Assembly: GCA_013339765.2 (NCBI GenBank)
Contig: JABSTR010001237.1
Coordinates: 186,001 to 250,000 of the forward strand
Source of the DNA: Haemaphysalis longicornis
Lineage: Eukaryota; Arthropoda; Arachnida; Ixodida; Ixodidae
Direction of reading: 5' to 3'
DNA: 64,000 nucleotides
A program made the position numbers and the translations under genes. The notes beneath the pieces were generated by a model that searched no databases, was not told the DNA's origin, and worked only from the letters and a program-made list of their open reading frames with translations. How positions within the stretch are numbered: the first letter of the stretch is position 1; the number at the start of each line of letters is the position of its first letter. Below, piece after piece: positions 33,177-44,057 of the stretch.

Positions 33177-34675
33177 CCTTACTCAAGCGCAATGGCTGTG
33201 AGTGTGGGCCCCGCGACTGCGGATTGGACGGTTAAGTTCGAAACGACGTCACAAGAAACTGTGAGACGGAGAATGCTTGTGCTGTGTGGGCAAAGCTCGC
33301 CCAGAAATATCTGTCGCAGAAGCGCGGAATTTTGTTGCTGGTACCTAACTGTTCAGCTAGGATACATCTCAGCTGCGGAATCCGTCAATCCGCATCCGTT
33401 TGCCGCACATTTTTGTGGTTTTTTCAACGGTTTCCTAACGCTACCCGATGCGGCCACAAATGTGCAGAATGACAGCAATCGGAAAAGCGGCCGCCAACGT
33501 GGTGTCGAATCTTCGTGTGTACCTTGTCTGCCGAGTAATGAAGTTGTCCGGTTATCCCACGTGATACATTTACAGAGCGAATTTGGTAAATTCGTTCTCG
33601 CGTAGATTCTCTTCGCTTCTTTTTTTCCGAATAAAAACAAAATGTGCTCTCGTTATCTCCTTGTTCTTCGTTTCACTTAACGTCCACGTAATCTCCGAAC
33701 ACTTCGGAAGTGCGGTGTCGCCCGAACGACGCCGGCGTATGCGGTCCTCATCAGAACCTTTCCTGCGGGGAAATCGCCACGCAGTATCGAACCCTCGAAC
33801 TCAGGTTTTGCAGCGTACCGCTTCAGTCAGTAAGTCTTCCGTGTTCGAGGGTAGGCTGAAGTTACTTCACCGGTGTACTTGAGAAAAACATAGCCGTACA
33901 CGCACGAGTGCTTGGCGGTTGCCCGTGATGGATACCCTCCAGAATTAGGGGGTCGTTAGTGAAAAATGAAGCCCCCGTTAGGGCGGCCCTAATCAGGCGA
34001 TCACGTGATAATGGAAGCGTGACCCGATTGTCTCGCGCGCGCGCGCCAGATAAAAATGGCGCAGGGTCTGCTGCCAGGGTGCTTCGGTAGCCCATCGTGA
34101 CTTGTTACAGGCCCTCTTCGGCCCGCTTTGATGATCGATAGCGATTGCTTTCGCTCATTCTCTGCGAGCTCCCTGGCGAAGACGAAGGTATCGAGGCGTG
34201 CTCCGTCTCTCCTGCGCGCGCGCGCGTTCGTCGCTCCGCGAGCGCAACCGAAGAAACGGAAAGTGGGCGCTCACTGGCGCCGCGCCATCCATAACGCACC
34301 AAACCCACTCTTCCCCGTAGCGCGATCGAGGTGTGCCGATCTAATGCCGCTACAAGTTGGACGTGTCGGCGGCGGCGGCTTCGTTAATCCTGTAATCGCG
34401 GCTCCCGTTCGTGTCTGCCGCTAACCGAAACGCCGCCGCTCTGGCGTTGGCGATTTCAAGTGGCGCGCAGAGAGGCAATCATCTATAGGGACGCGTCAAT
34501 GCGCGGCAACCAAGTATGTATCGGTGCAATTGAAGTGCAGCTTAGCGCGTTGGTCAATCCCGGTGGGGCGTGAATGCAGTTTGTAGAACACAGCTGCTCC
34601 CGTTTCACGCCCAGATGCGCGGGGAGCCATTTGTGGACCCGGCAACGCCTCGTGGAAGCCCTCGTGAAAAGCTGC
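33177..34675. other. No assigned gene
   Basis: An open frame at 33192-33605 (plus, starts MAVSVGPATADWTVKFETTS) has no recognised domain. About 34030-34250 has several CG dinucleotide repeats. Nothing else is supported. Confidence 0.3.
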
Positions 34676-34677
34676 TG

Positions 34678-35297
34678 CAGTCGAACATCGTTATAACGTT
34701 GTAGTATCGGGACAGTAATTTAGTTCGTTATATCCGATATTCGTTGTAACGGTATAGCTAAAAACAGGTTTAAACCAATCGGTAATCTGGCTCCCGCAAA
34801 GATCCGACACAAGAAAGCATTATCTTAATAATAAACTTCGAACCTGCTACAAACAAGCTAACCCTTGTCTTTCTCCTTGTGGCATTTCAAGCTCAGTGAA
34901 CCAGAACATGGAACGGAAAATTACAACAGAACAAAGTTTTCCATTTGACAAAACAAGCCAGCGTTCTTATTTTTTTTTTTTTTCGAGGAAGGATGTCATC
35001 TTTGTCTGGTGGCTATCCACAGCACTGAGCAGGATGGAGTTTTCCAGTGTCCACGAACAAAGGGGCCTTTCCTACTTGTGCAGTTTCGGACTCCGGGAGT
35101 TTTTCTAAGTAGCCTCTCAGCCTACTGCTCACATATTTCTTCGTTATATCCGATAGTGCGCGCGGCTCTCACAGTATCACTTTCATTATAAAGGAGTAAG
35201 TATCAATGAAATGAAGCGTGACCAACCAAAGTTCGTGTTTATTTCGCCATGGCCGATAATTCGTTATATCAATGTTAGTTATAACAAGGTTCAAATG
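34678..35297 (+). mobile_element. 620-bp Tigger-like MITE, copy 1
   Basis: The left tip CAGTCGAACATCGTTATAAC and right tip GTTATAACAAGGTTCAAATG are imperfect inverted repeats. The right side is followed by TA and the left TA has mutated. It is homologous over its whole length to the inverted copy at 36548-37146, including an internal frame starting MNQNMERKITTEQSFPFDK. The internal frame is not a transposase and is probably incidental. Confidence 0.8.
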
Positions 35298-36546
35298 TAT
35301 TGAGAACCCTCCGATAGGAGTTCTGAACAGGGGTTTGAGCGCCTGATGAAAATACGTTACGGAAAGAAATCGAGACAGCGTGCTCTACCACAACCCCACG
35401 TGCAACGTAAAATGAAAGAGAACGGCAACGAAAAAGCGCACCGTCCGTGGCTCCATCTGAGAAGAAAATTGGCTATAGGAAAGTTGGGTGGCTCCCACCA
35501 CAGACAATTCCCCGTGCTGCCTCTTTTGACGTGCATATTTCATAATGCTTTGCTCCTTTTAGGGCCGAGGCCTTTGGCGGCCGTCTCTGGGCTGAGCCGC
35601 GTTGTCGGCGTAACCGAGTGAACGATGGCAAGACCGACGAGTAAAAGAAAAAGCGAACGATATAAGAAAGCAAAGGAGGAGAGCGTCGCGAAATTGGGAG
35701 GGAGGGCGGTTCGCCGTGGCGGCGCGAGCCAGCGCTCTCCGAAAGTGTGCGGTGGGGGAGGGGAGGGGCAGTATGCTGTGCCCGCACGAGTGGCTCGACG
35801 GCGCGACCCTTGCCGAAAACGGGAGGGGGGCTTGCGCGTGACTATGATGTGCCTTCGCTTAAGACGCACTCCGCGGTCCCTTCCTGAGAAGCACTTCGCG
35901 CCGCCGACGCAGAGGCTAATCATCGCTGCCGTAGAGAGAACCCACGAGTGAGGGCCGCCGTCATCGCACTGCTGCTGCACCCAAATTTCGCATTAGGGAG
36001 TATCGTAATCGTCAGCTAAATTTTTTTTCTTTTATTTGTTGTATATGATAACGCCCCCCGCGTGTTTAAAGTCGTCCCTTAGTCAATAAAGCTCAGTTGG
36101 AAGTTAGCGCTTATGTCCGTACGTCTTTATGTGCCCGTCCTTTTTTTTGCGCAACTTAAAGACATGGACCAATAGTTACAGCCCTTTTTTCTAACCATAC
36201 TCTCCTCTTGCATACCCATGTATTGGCAACATATGGTAATTTGCAACGATTACAACATCGTGGTGAACTAACTACTAATGAGAAGCATGTGTAACTCGTA
36301 ATTATAACATAGGAGCAGTCGTCGTAAGGGCCGATTGTCGTAGAAGTTTTGATGCGAAAGTTCTGAAAAAGCGAGAGTTACAGCCAAGAATTCACGGTAA
36401 AGTTGTCTTTGCTCCAAGGCGCTCCTGCGGCCCCAGATTTATTGAGCACAAAAAAGCCACGAATCTTTAGCCAGAAACACCTTCGCTGCAGAACAGGCAA
36501 AATATGATAATCGATGCCAGTGTGTAAATGTGTGACCAGCGAAGCT
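35298..36546. other. No assigned gene
   Basis: A plus frame at 35625-35951 is Arg/Gly-rich and unconvincing. AATAAAGCTCAGTTGGAAGT near 36085 looks like a retroelement 3' end but has no coding support. Confidence 0.3.
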
Positions 36547-36547
36547 A

Positions 36548-37146
36548 CACTTGAACCTCGTTATAACGAACACTGATATAGCGAATTATCGGCTATAGCG
36601 AACTAAATAAAAATGTAGTTGTTCACTGTTTATTTCAATGACACTTATTCTTCTATATCGACAGTGGAACTGCGAGAGCCGCGCACACTATCGGTTATAA
36701 CGAATAAATAATTGACCAGTAGGCTGAGAAACTACTTGGAAAAACTCCCGGCATCCGAGACTGCAGAAGTAGAAAAGGCTCCTTTGTTCGTAGACACTGT
36801 GAAAAACTTCATCCTGCTCAGTGCTGTGAATAACCACCAGACAAAGATCACATCCTTATTTGAAAAATAACAACGCAGGCCTGTTTTGTCAAATGAAAAA
36901 CTTTGTTCTGTTGCAATTTCCCGTTTCATGTCCTGGTTCATTCAGCTTCAAGTGCCATAAAGGGAAAGATAAGGGTTACCTTGTTTATAGTGGGTTCGAA
37001 GATTAAAACAATGCATCAAGGATTCTCGCGGGAGCCAGATTACCGATTAGTCTGAATGGAGTTTTAGCTCCGCTGTTACAACGAATATCGGATATAACGA
37101 ACTAAATACTGCCCCGATACTGCTTCGTTGTAACGAGGTTCGACTG
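36548..37146 (-). mobile_element. 599-bp Tigger-like MITE, copy 2 (inverted)
   Basis: Reverse complement begins CAGTCGAACCTCGTTACAAC and ends CGTTATAACGAGGTTCAAGTG. TA flanks both ends (36546-36547, 37147-37148). It aligns with copy 1 along its full length, sharing TTAGTTCGTTATATCCGATA and AATCGGTAATCTGGCTCCCG. With copy 1 it forms an inverted pair about 1.25 kb apart. Confidence 0.85.
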
Positions 37147-37321
37147 TATTAATTAGTGTACTCGCGATGCGTATATCCAAGGGATAAAACGTAGAAGCTT
37201 GAAAGCCAAATCATGTTTAGAACGTGTGGGCCTGCGGTGATAACTCCCCCGCCGTCGTCCCCCTTAAGTTCAATAAGGGTTCGTTACCACTACAAGTACG
37301 CAATTAACCTATGCACCTTAA

Positions 37322-38592
37322 AGGAGCCATGAAGAGAAAATACAACTTGGTGTAATTTGAAAGAACTAAGATTCACTATCTCACTCAGTTCTGTTACAGC
37401 CACAAAAGATGTTTTTTTACGAAAAAAAAAGCAAGGCGTCACAATCACCAACAATTTAACTTGGTCCTGCCACATTGAAAAGATTTGCTCATCTGCTCGT
37501 AGAAAATTAGGGTTACTAAGGCACACCCTCAAAAGCTCTCCCGCTAAAACTAAACTCCTCGCATTTAACACAATAGTCCGGCCTTGTTTAGAGTACGCGT
37601 CTGAAGTCTTGAGATCCGCACACTAAAAAAGATTTAACATCTTGATAGAGTCCAAAGATTAGCTGTTCGGTTTATCTACAATCGCTTCCGCCAGACTGAC
37701 TCCCCGACAGAACTAATGATTAATAACAAAATTCCAACTTTAGCATCCCGAAGGAAACTAGCGAGACTTAAATTTCTTTTTCAACTATCCAGGAAAAACA
37801 GCATCATGGAACTTTCGCACGTCCTCACTCCGTTATCTTCACGCCCTACTAGAGGATACATTCTTACAAATTCACACCTATCTTTGCACGCACTAACAAC
37901 TTCAAGTACTCTTTTTCCCACGCACAATAACAGACTGGAACGAACTGCCGCACCATATTTTTGAGTCTGGAAATGTACTAAAATCTTTGGACAATTACTT
38001 TGAAGTGTGATTAATGTTACGTGTGAATATTTTGTATACCTGTCTGTTTTTCCCTTTTTTTTTTCTTTTTTTTCTCTACACCTGTACGACTGTGTAATTG
38101 GTCATATCATTATCGTTGTACCACCTCCCACTCCTGCTTGGGCCATTTTTATGGCCTGCAGTATTTCATAAATAAATAAATAAAAAATAAATAAAGAAGT
38201 ATTTAAAAACTTTTAAGTTTTGCGCCACAGTCACGTGTTATGAGCAAGAATGACGTCATACGGGCCAACAATAAAACATAATTTTCAGTGCGTTAGCTGC
38301 ACGTTAGCATTCAAGTGATGTGGTCAAATGGAACCAGAGGCCCCATTACAAACGTCAAGACATGTGTCGTCGCGATAGGTCAGTTAGGCGGCCGCCAATC
38401 GCACAAACAAGGTTCCGTGACGTCACAGATAAGTTGCGGGAAATTGGTTAGGGGGTCGCGGCGACTGCTTCACACGTTTTCTTTAACATCTCCGTTATTT
38501 GTTCGAAAATTGCGATGATATTGGTAACATTGTTATCGGGACTAAGCAGTCTTTCTAATAAACCCAACTTGTATTTTGTCTTCATGGCTCCT
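37322..38592 (+). mobile_element. TTAA-flanked MITE, copy 1, split by a LINE
   Basis: Left TTAA (37318-37321) then AGGAGCCATGAAGAGAAAAT. The right end reads TTTTGTCTTCATGGCTCCT then TTAA (38593-38596). TTAA duplication suggests the piggyBac superfamily. It matches the reverse complement of the 42015-42522 copy on both sides of the LINE insertion (37430-38195), including TGACGTCATA, CGCACAAACAAGGTTCCGTG and ATTTGTTCGA segments. No transposase. Confidence 0.82.
37430..38195 (+). mobile_element. 5'-truncated L2/CR1-like LINE nested in the MITE
   Basis: Reads GVTITNNLTWSCHIEKI, KLGLLRHTLKSSPAKTKLLA, FNTIVRPCLEYASEVL, then in shifted frames VQRLAVRFIYNRFRQTDSP, LASRRKLARLKFLFQL and finally FPRTITDWNELPHHIFESGN. 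This is the usual post-RT block of L2/CR1 LINEs. A 3' UTR follows and then an imperfect (AATA)n tail at about 38168-38195. Interrupted by frameshifts. The host MITE sequence resumes at AAAAACTTTTAAGTTTTGCG. Confidence 0.82.
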
Positions 38593-38799
38593 TTAAAGTT
38601 TTTCCGTACATCACTACTACCAGGCCACCATATCCCTAGCAAATTGGACATCTTACGCGGCACCGGGCCAATGATATACACGCTTAGTACATAACCCTCT
38701 CCATTGCTTGTACTAGAGTTTTTTAGACATTTAATGAAAGTCCTGCGATCTGGCTCTGACTGACTCCATGCGGGGTTTCTCAGTTTTCACGATATTTTT

Positions 38800-39240
38800 T
38801 TTTCTCTTTTGAGATTAAGTCTTAGCTTGCATCTGACCATCCTACGATAGCTGCTCCTAATCTTACTTATAGCACCTCGACGTCTTGCACGATACTTGGG
38901 TTGTCACTTAAAATGAACTCAATTTGTTTTTTTTGTTGTACCATCGGGTCTTTTCCATGTCCACTTACCGTTCTTTCGTTTGTAAAGGAATGTGTTCATC
39001 AACCTCAAGTTATTTCTATAACTACCTCGGACAGATGGTTTGTGCTGACCCCAACCACGAGGGAGAAATCCGGCGCGTAATAGGTATGGGTTGGGCAGCA
39101 ATCAGCAAGCACTCCCAAATAATCAAAAGTAAGCTACCTCTGTCCCTCAAAAGAAAAAAATCTGCAACAAATTCCGGTTCCTGTCCGCGTTCCCTCCTCC
39201 CAAAACGAAACAAGAAAAAAGTGGGGTACACCCGCACCAG
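38800..39240 (-). mobile_element. RTE-type LINE endonuclease fragment (inverted 5' part)
   Basis: Minus strand about 39020-38940 reads NLRLMNTFLYKRKNGKWTW then KRPDG, and after a frameshift QIEFILSDNPSIVQDVEVL, then IRSSYRRMVRCKLRL. This corresponds to the late apurinic-endonuclease block of RTE-type LINEs (NT-F-K--WTW-SP-G--IDFIL...SDHR-V-). Here the conserved SDHR is changed to SYRR. No start or 5' end was seen. Confidence 0.68.
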
Positions 39241-39329
39241 CAATTAACTATGCCAGGTTTACAGCCAATTAGATATAAAGGAACAGGGGCAAGTGCCCAA
39301 AATGCAAATTTAAGAAAAAAGAAACAATT

Positions 39330-39768
39330 TGCCCGTGATGACATACGGAGCTGAAACTTTGTGCCTTACTAAGCAACTAAAAGCAAACTTAGGTCGGCTC
39401 AATGGGCCATGGAACGAATAATGTTAGGAATAATACTCGGGGACAAGAAACGAGCTACCTGGATCAGGGATCAAAACTAGAGTAGAAGATATCATAGTTC
39501 AAGTAAACAACAAGAAATGGACTTGGGCTGGGCATGTAGTGAGACGAACCGACAGCCGGTGAACAATTTGGGTAACAGAGTGGATACCAAGAGATGGGTC
39601 TAGAAGAAGGGGAAGGCCATTAACCCGATGGAGGGATGAAGTACGGAGTTTCGGGGGTAAACTGTGAACCCGAGTAGCGCAGGACAGGAGTCGGGTGGAG
39701 ATCAATGGGAGAGGCCTTCGGCCTGCAGTGGACCTAGTAAGCCGTTAATGATGATGATGAATCAAACC
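39330..39768 (+). mobile_element. RTE-type LINE C-terminus and (GAT)n tail
   Basis: Plus strand reads PVMTYGAETLCLTKQLKANL, then KKWTWAGHVVRRTDSR, TEWIPRDGSRRRGRPLTRW and AQDRSR..INGRGL, the conserved C-terminal block of RTE-clade ORF2. It closes with ATGATGATGATGA, a usual RTE tail. Several stops. It lies directly after the inverted endonuclease fragment, and the RT is missing between them. Confidence 0.8.
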
Positions 39769-40171
39769 CCACGTTTCAGTGTTCGCCTGCTCGTCAGCTA
39801 TAGTATGCTCACATTGCTTCGCAAATTAAAACTCAGTGGCGCAGTTAGTAACTTTCAGGAGAGTGGGCGAACAATAAACGCTCTTCGACTAACGTCTGTA
39901 GCGAGGACGCGAGTAGGCTGATTTTTTTTCTGAAATGCCTGATCAAGGACCCTGTGGTATACATGAACAGCCATGAACAGGAGGTAGCCTTTATTGTGGC
40001 AGGAAGACTGTACGTCAAGTGGGGGAAGTGGGAGTAAAAGGTGGGCTGTTTGCAGATTGGGACATCTTAAATTCGGACAGTTAGACCCAAAACAGCTGGG
40101 CTGCTTGAGAAGGCTGGAGAGGCCGCGTGGGTTGAGGAGGACAGGCTCAGGACTTTAAACTGCTCGCGCTC
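39769..40171. other. No recognisable feature
   Basis: No motif or repeat end that I can support. Confidence 0.35.
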
Positions 40172-41340
40172 AGTGATGTCAATTTAGCGAATTTTCCGCT
40201 AAATCTGGCGGATTTCATTTTGTTCTGACGGGGAAAAAATTAGTCTAGCGGCTAGTGGATTTTTTGACGGGCCATTTTCATACATAGCGGATTTCTGGCG
40301 GATACCTCACGCAGTGCACCGATTCAAAATCGCCCTGCAAGAAAGACCTTATGACTTTGCTTTCAAGCTTGGTTAAAAAAGTCGTAATTCCGACAGAGCA
40401 GACTGACGTTCTGACGTGCAGACTTGAGGACCACTTGAACCCCACGCCATATCTGGGCTACCTGTTTGAGGCGTAGGTTGAGAACGTGAAAGCTCAGAAG
40501 ACCGACGGGTTCTCTCTCGCAGATGAAAGCTGTGATGCGAGAAAGCTGCATAAGGTTTATTACCACGCTAGTAGATCAAATCAGACAGCGAACTTTCTAC
40601 AAGATCACAGTTTCTCCAGAAAACATCACTCTTATCGATCGAAAACGCTTTGTGCGTCGTGAAGGAGCCATTGATTCCTTTGCTGGAAGCAATGGCAGTT
40701 GCCCCCTGAGACAATAGAAAAAATTCAAAACCAGTGGAGCAAATCACCCTGCCTGAACTGAAGCAAATATCATCCACTCAGTCGTTCTGGTGTGAAGTTC
40801 ACATCCTGTAAGGACGCCTGCGGCGAACACCTGTTCGCCGAGCTGGCCAGATTTGCCATGGTCGATGCTCATGCTGCCGTATTTAAATTCCGATGTAGAG
40901 AGTACGTTTAGTCAGCTTAGAATAGTAAAATCCAAGCTGCGGAACAAGCTGAAGCCTGAAACTACAAACGCCAATCCCTCGTCAGAAAACGTTGTTTGAT
41001 TACGAACTTCCCGCGGCAGTTCTTAGTGGCCATCGGGACATCTGCAACGTATGTGCAACCAAGTCTGCTTTCTGGTCCCTGAACAAGTACCAGCGTTCCT
41101 GTAGAGATGATATCAGCAGACGACGACAGCGGCGACAAAGACCTCGATGTGTTTTTGTTGACCTGTGAGTTCTTTTTTTCATCAGTGTGAACATTTATAA
41201 CTTTTAGCTTCATCTGTGATGAGGTTTGACAAATGACGAACCACCGCCGCACTGAAGCCTCAAGTGTTCTAGTTAGACTCCTTGGAAGACTCTTTTATAT
41301 GTTATTTCAGCTCTCGTAGTTTGGGGAGATTCTAAGAATG
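40172..41340 (+). pseudogene. hAT transposon with decayed transposase C-terminus
   Basis: CAGTGATGTCAATTTAGCG at 40172 looks like a hAT tip. A related GGGAAATTTAGCGGAT appears near 41397, but the true right end is unclear. About 40430-40560 reads LEDHLNPTPYLGYLFEA and TDGFSLADESCDARKLH. About 40838-40975 reads ELARFAMVDAHAAVFKFR, CRESTFSQLRIVKSK and LRNKLKPETTNA, matching the C-terminal hAT dimerisation block. Several stops and frameshifts. Dead element. Confidence 0.72.
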
Positions 41341-41376
41341 ATAAAGGTATTTATCATACGAAATTGCACTGTTTTT

Positions 41377-42005
41377 CTAATAAATAGGCCCTAGCGGGAA
41401 ATTTAGCGGATAGGTTTTTTCGCCTAGACTGCTTTTTAGAGAAAAATGCGCAATTAAAGCCAGCATGGAGTGTTCCGGTGTACGAGGGTCGATGTAGAGA
41501 GAGGTCGTATTTGGAGGAGGCTTGAAGGTTCTGTAGCGCGCGAACTTCGGACAGTGTGAAATTAGGTGCTGGAGATTGGCGCGCGTGGGGGACGCGCAGA
41601 AGGGACATCGAGGCGTATGAAAGACGGGTGTGACATTGACGGAAGGTCTCTGGGGTAATGCTAGCATTGGCAAAAAATTTGTTTATGAAAATTTCGGCTG
41701 ACCTTGGGAGCGGGGGCACAGCGGATAAAAAGCCGGTTAGAGTGAGGGCCTTGAGGCGGTCTTTTTTTTTAATACCGTAGAATCTGTATGGCTCGCGGTA
41801 ATGACTCCGGAGGGGGAGGAGCCAAGTCGGGTAGCAGCGAGGACTGCAGGTTACGCACTCCCGTGCAGCCCAGTGGGCTGCCTGGTTCCCCGGTGATGAC
41901 TCCTGGTGTCCAGGTGACCAGTCTATGCGGAATGAATGCCGCTAGAGTTTAGGATGGAGATCTGATGAAGGATTTTGTTGGCGAGGATATTGGTCGACGT
42001 GGAAC
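41377..42005 (-). mobile_element. I-group LINE fragment: RNase H end and Cys-His tail
   Basis: Minus strand about 41940-41830 reads RIDWSPGHQESSPGNQAA then HWAAREC, the end of RNase H (W-PGH...GN--AH--AR). 41673-41377 then reads CPFCASPTRANLQHLISHC, the CxxC...H...C knuckle. 5' truncated near where the TTAA MITE copy 2 now sits. No (TC)n tail is visible, so the 3' end is also incomplete. Confidence 0.72.
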
Positions 42006-42014
42006 AATTGTTAA

Positions 42015-42522
42015 AGAGGCCATGAAGACAAAATATGAGCCATGGTTCATTAAAAGACTGCTTTGTCACGACAACATTGATACCAATTTTATCCCACACC
42101 TCGAACAAATAATGGAGATATTAAAGAAAGCGTATGAAGAAATGGAGGCTTCCTGGTCACTTTCCGGCGATTTCTCTATGACGTCACGGAATATTGTTTG
42201 TGCGATTGGCTGCCACCGGCCTTACCCACCTCCAAGAAACAAGAGTGGGCAAATGTAGTGGGGCCTATAGCTCCTTTTGATCGTACCACTAGGATGCTAA
42301 CGTACAGTTAACACACTGGTCACTGTGTTTTTAGTGCTGGCCCTTATGACGTCACTCCTGCCAATATTACGTCACCATGGTGCGAAATTTAAAAGTTTAT
42401 CAATATTAATGGCCTTTTTTTATCGCAAAAGCGTCTTTCGTGGCTGGAACAGAGATGAGTGAGTTGCCAAAGCGTAGTTTTCAAATTAAAAACGTTGTAT
42501 TTTACCTTCATGGCCGGTCCCC
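42015..42522 (-). mobile_element. TTAA-flanked MITE, copy 2
   Basis: 508 bp between TTAA at 42011-42014 and 42523-42526. The left tip AGAGGCCATGAAGACAAAAT and right tip GTATTTTACCTTCATGGCC are inverted repeats. Its reverse complement aligns to the split copy at 37322-38592. It is uninterrupted and defines the element's true length. Confidence 0.86.
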
Positions 42523-42526
42523 TTAA

Positions 42527-42842
42527 GCGTTCCCTAAACACAAACCCTGAAACGCCCCACATTACCTCTCAAATTTAAACTTTAGGCACATCATTCTGTT
42601 TTCACAGAGCGCCATGCACATACAATTCGTTGGAGCACTCGAATTAGAATTTTCTCGAAGACCAGTCATTAACTCACGCACTTGGCGTTTTTTTCGACAT
42701 GTCGCTCTTAACATGCCGAACATTCTTCGCAAATTCAAATTGTGTGCCGCGCCCATTTCTCTCAGTGCAGCGGGAAAACATTGTTCGCCCTTCATATGAC
42801 GCCTCGAAACAAGCGGAAAACGAAGAACTCCTCGCTATTCAC
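42527..42842. other. No recognisable feature
   Basis: Short unassigned frames on both strands and no motif. Confidence 0.35.
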
Positions 42843-42990
42843 GCTCCATGGTTGGCTTTGTGGCTAGGGCGTTATGGGTTGCTGAGCGAAAAACGGGTGG
42901 AAGCGAAAAACGAAAATGCAGGTCTGTAGAGATTTCGGGGCACGTTAAATATCCTTGTGTGGTCAGAAATATTCCGTATACGGCGAGCCT
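42843..42990 (+). mobile_element. Highly decayed tRNA-headed SINE
   Basis: TGGTTGGCTTTGTGGCTAGG, GCGTTATGGGTTGCTGAGC, GCGAAAAACGAAAATGCAGG and GGGGCACGTTAAATATCC follow the order of the intact SINE with internal deletions, including loss of box B. Confidence 0.65.
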
Positions 42991-43419
42991 AGGCTAGCTC
43001 CTACCCCAACCCGTACGTTTTAACAATATTTACCACTAGCTATACAGTAAAACCTGGTTATTTCAGATCTAAAGGGGGTGAAAAAATGTCCGAATTATAC
43101 GAATGTCGAATTACCGAATGAATAACAAAAAAGCACATTTTCAATATTTTATTACATACCTTTACTTTGACAAGAATCCGCGATGCTTGTTTTTTTTTTT
43201 TTTTTTTCTTGCGGACAGCTTAGCGGAAAGGACTAGTTTGCGGGCATGCAACAGTCCCTCTAGCGCAAGCGTATTGCCTGGAACTATCGTAGCAAAACTC
43301 ATCTAGAACGGCGAGAGCGTCCGCGGCTTCTTTTGCGATACGACGCACCGGGCGTAGCACATCGCACGGTCTTCTTCGTCAGACGCCTCCTCCGCAACAC
43401 CGAGGGCGGTGCTGATGAT

Positions 43420-43644
43420 ACCCGCCGCGGTGGCTCAGTGGCTAAGGCGTTGTACGGCTGAGCACAAGGTCGCGGATTCGATTCCCGGCCGTGGCGGCCG
43501 CTTTTCTGATGGAGGCGAAAAGCAAAAACACCCGTGTGTACGAGATTTAGGCGCACGTTAAAGATCCCCAGGTGGTCAAAATCAATCCGGGGCCCTCCAC
43601 TCCGGCGCGCCTCATCACCTGCGCTGCGTCAGCGCGTTATACCC

Positions 43645-43645
<1 letters not shown>
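43420..43645 (+). mobile_element. tRNA-headed SINE, near complete, with TSD
   Basis: CCCGCCGCGGTGGCTCAGTG head, box A TGGCTCAGTGG, box B GATTCGATTCC, then the body to CAGCGCGTTATACCC. Direct repeats G(C/T)TGATGAT at 43411-43419 and 43763-43771 enclose the SINE plus its expanded tail. Confidence 0.88.
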
Positions 43646-43725
<80 letters not shown>

Positions 43726-43762
43726 CAATCAATCAATCAATCAATAAAGCAATCAATCAAGC
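43646..43762 (+). repeat. (CAAT)n expansion of the SINE tail
   Basis: About 29 units of ATCA, with one ATC-TCA slip and a final AATAAAGC interruption, inside the SINE TSD. It is therefore tail-derived. The NQSINQSI-type frame is an artefact. Confidence 0.93.
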
Positions 43763-43816
43763 GTTGATGATCTCGTCATCGGTCAACTGGCCGGCAACAA
43801 CATCGCCGTCATTAGC

Positions 43817-44057
43817 GAGTTTTAGCTGACCGTTTTTGACGGTCCGCTCTGCTCCGACAGCAAGCGGGAGCACCATTGCGCATGCGTGGCGCGCTTGGCC
43901 GCGAACGCCATTAGCTCCGGTTGCGCTGACCGCGAGCCGCTGATACCGGAGCGGATCGTCGCATACTGTCAGCTAAAACTATCTACTGGCTCCGGTTGCG
44001 CTAAGCGAGCCGCCGGTACGGGAGTGGACCGTCGAAAACTGGTCAGCTAAAACTCTC
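43817..44057. mobile_element. Palindromic MITE, GAGAGTTTTAGC ends
   Basis: Left GAGTTTTAGCTGACCGTT then GACGGTCCGCTC. The right end in reverse complement gives GAGAGTTTTAGCTGACCAGT then GACGGTCCACTCCCG. The right half is partly duplicated: TCAGCTAAAACTATCTA occurs at about 43973-43990. No coding capacity. It shares tips with the 7078 element. Confidence 0.72.

Larger units (their letters stand above)
43205..43815 (-). pseudogene. Tigger-like transposase C-terminus, split by a SINE
   Basis: Minus strand 43815-43772 reads ANDGDVVAGQLTDDEIIN. Beyond the SINE, 43410-43365 reads STALGVAEEASD, and further down EAADALAVLDEFCYDSSRQY. This is the acidic DDEI plus helical tail found in Tigger/CENP-B-like transposases. 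The catalytic DDE core is not in the window. The SINE TSD lies in the coding sequence just after the DDEIIN motif. Confidence 0.62.

Noticed and set aside
34896..36941. Conserved small protein shared by two loci (MNQxM...)
   Set aside because: Both loci are copies of the same MITE, so similarity reflects repeat descent. Kept only as a point to test.
43646..43762. CRISPR-like or regularly spaced repeat
   Set aside because: Simple (CAAT)n without spacers. No CRISPR array exists in this eukaryotic window.
43534..43829. NQSINQSI repeat protein frames
   Set aside because: Translation of the (CAAT)n SINE tail.
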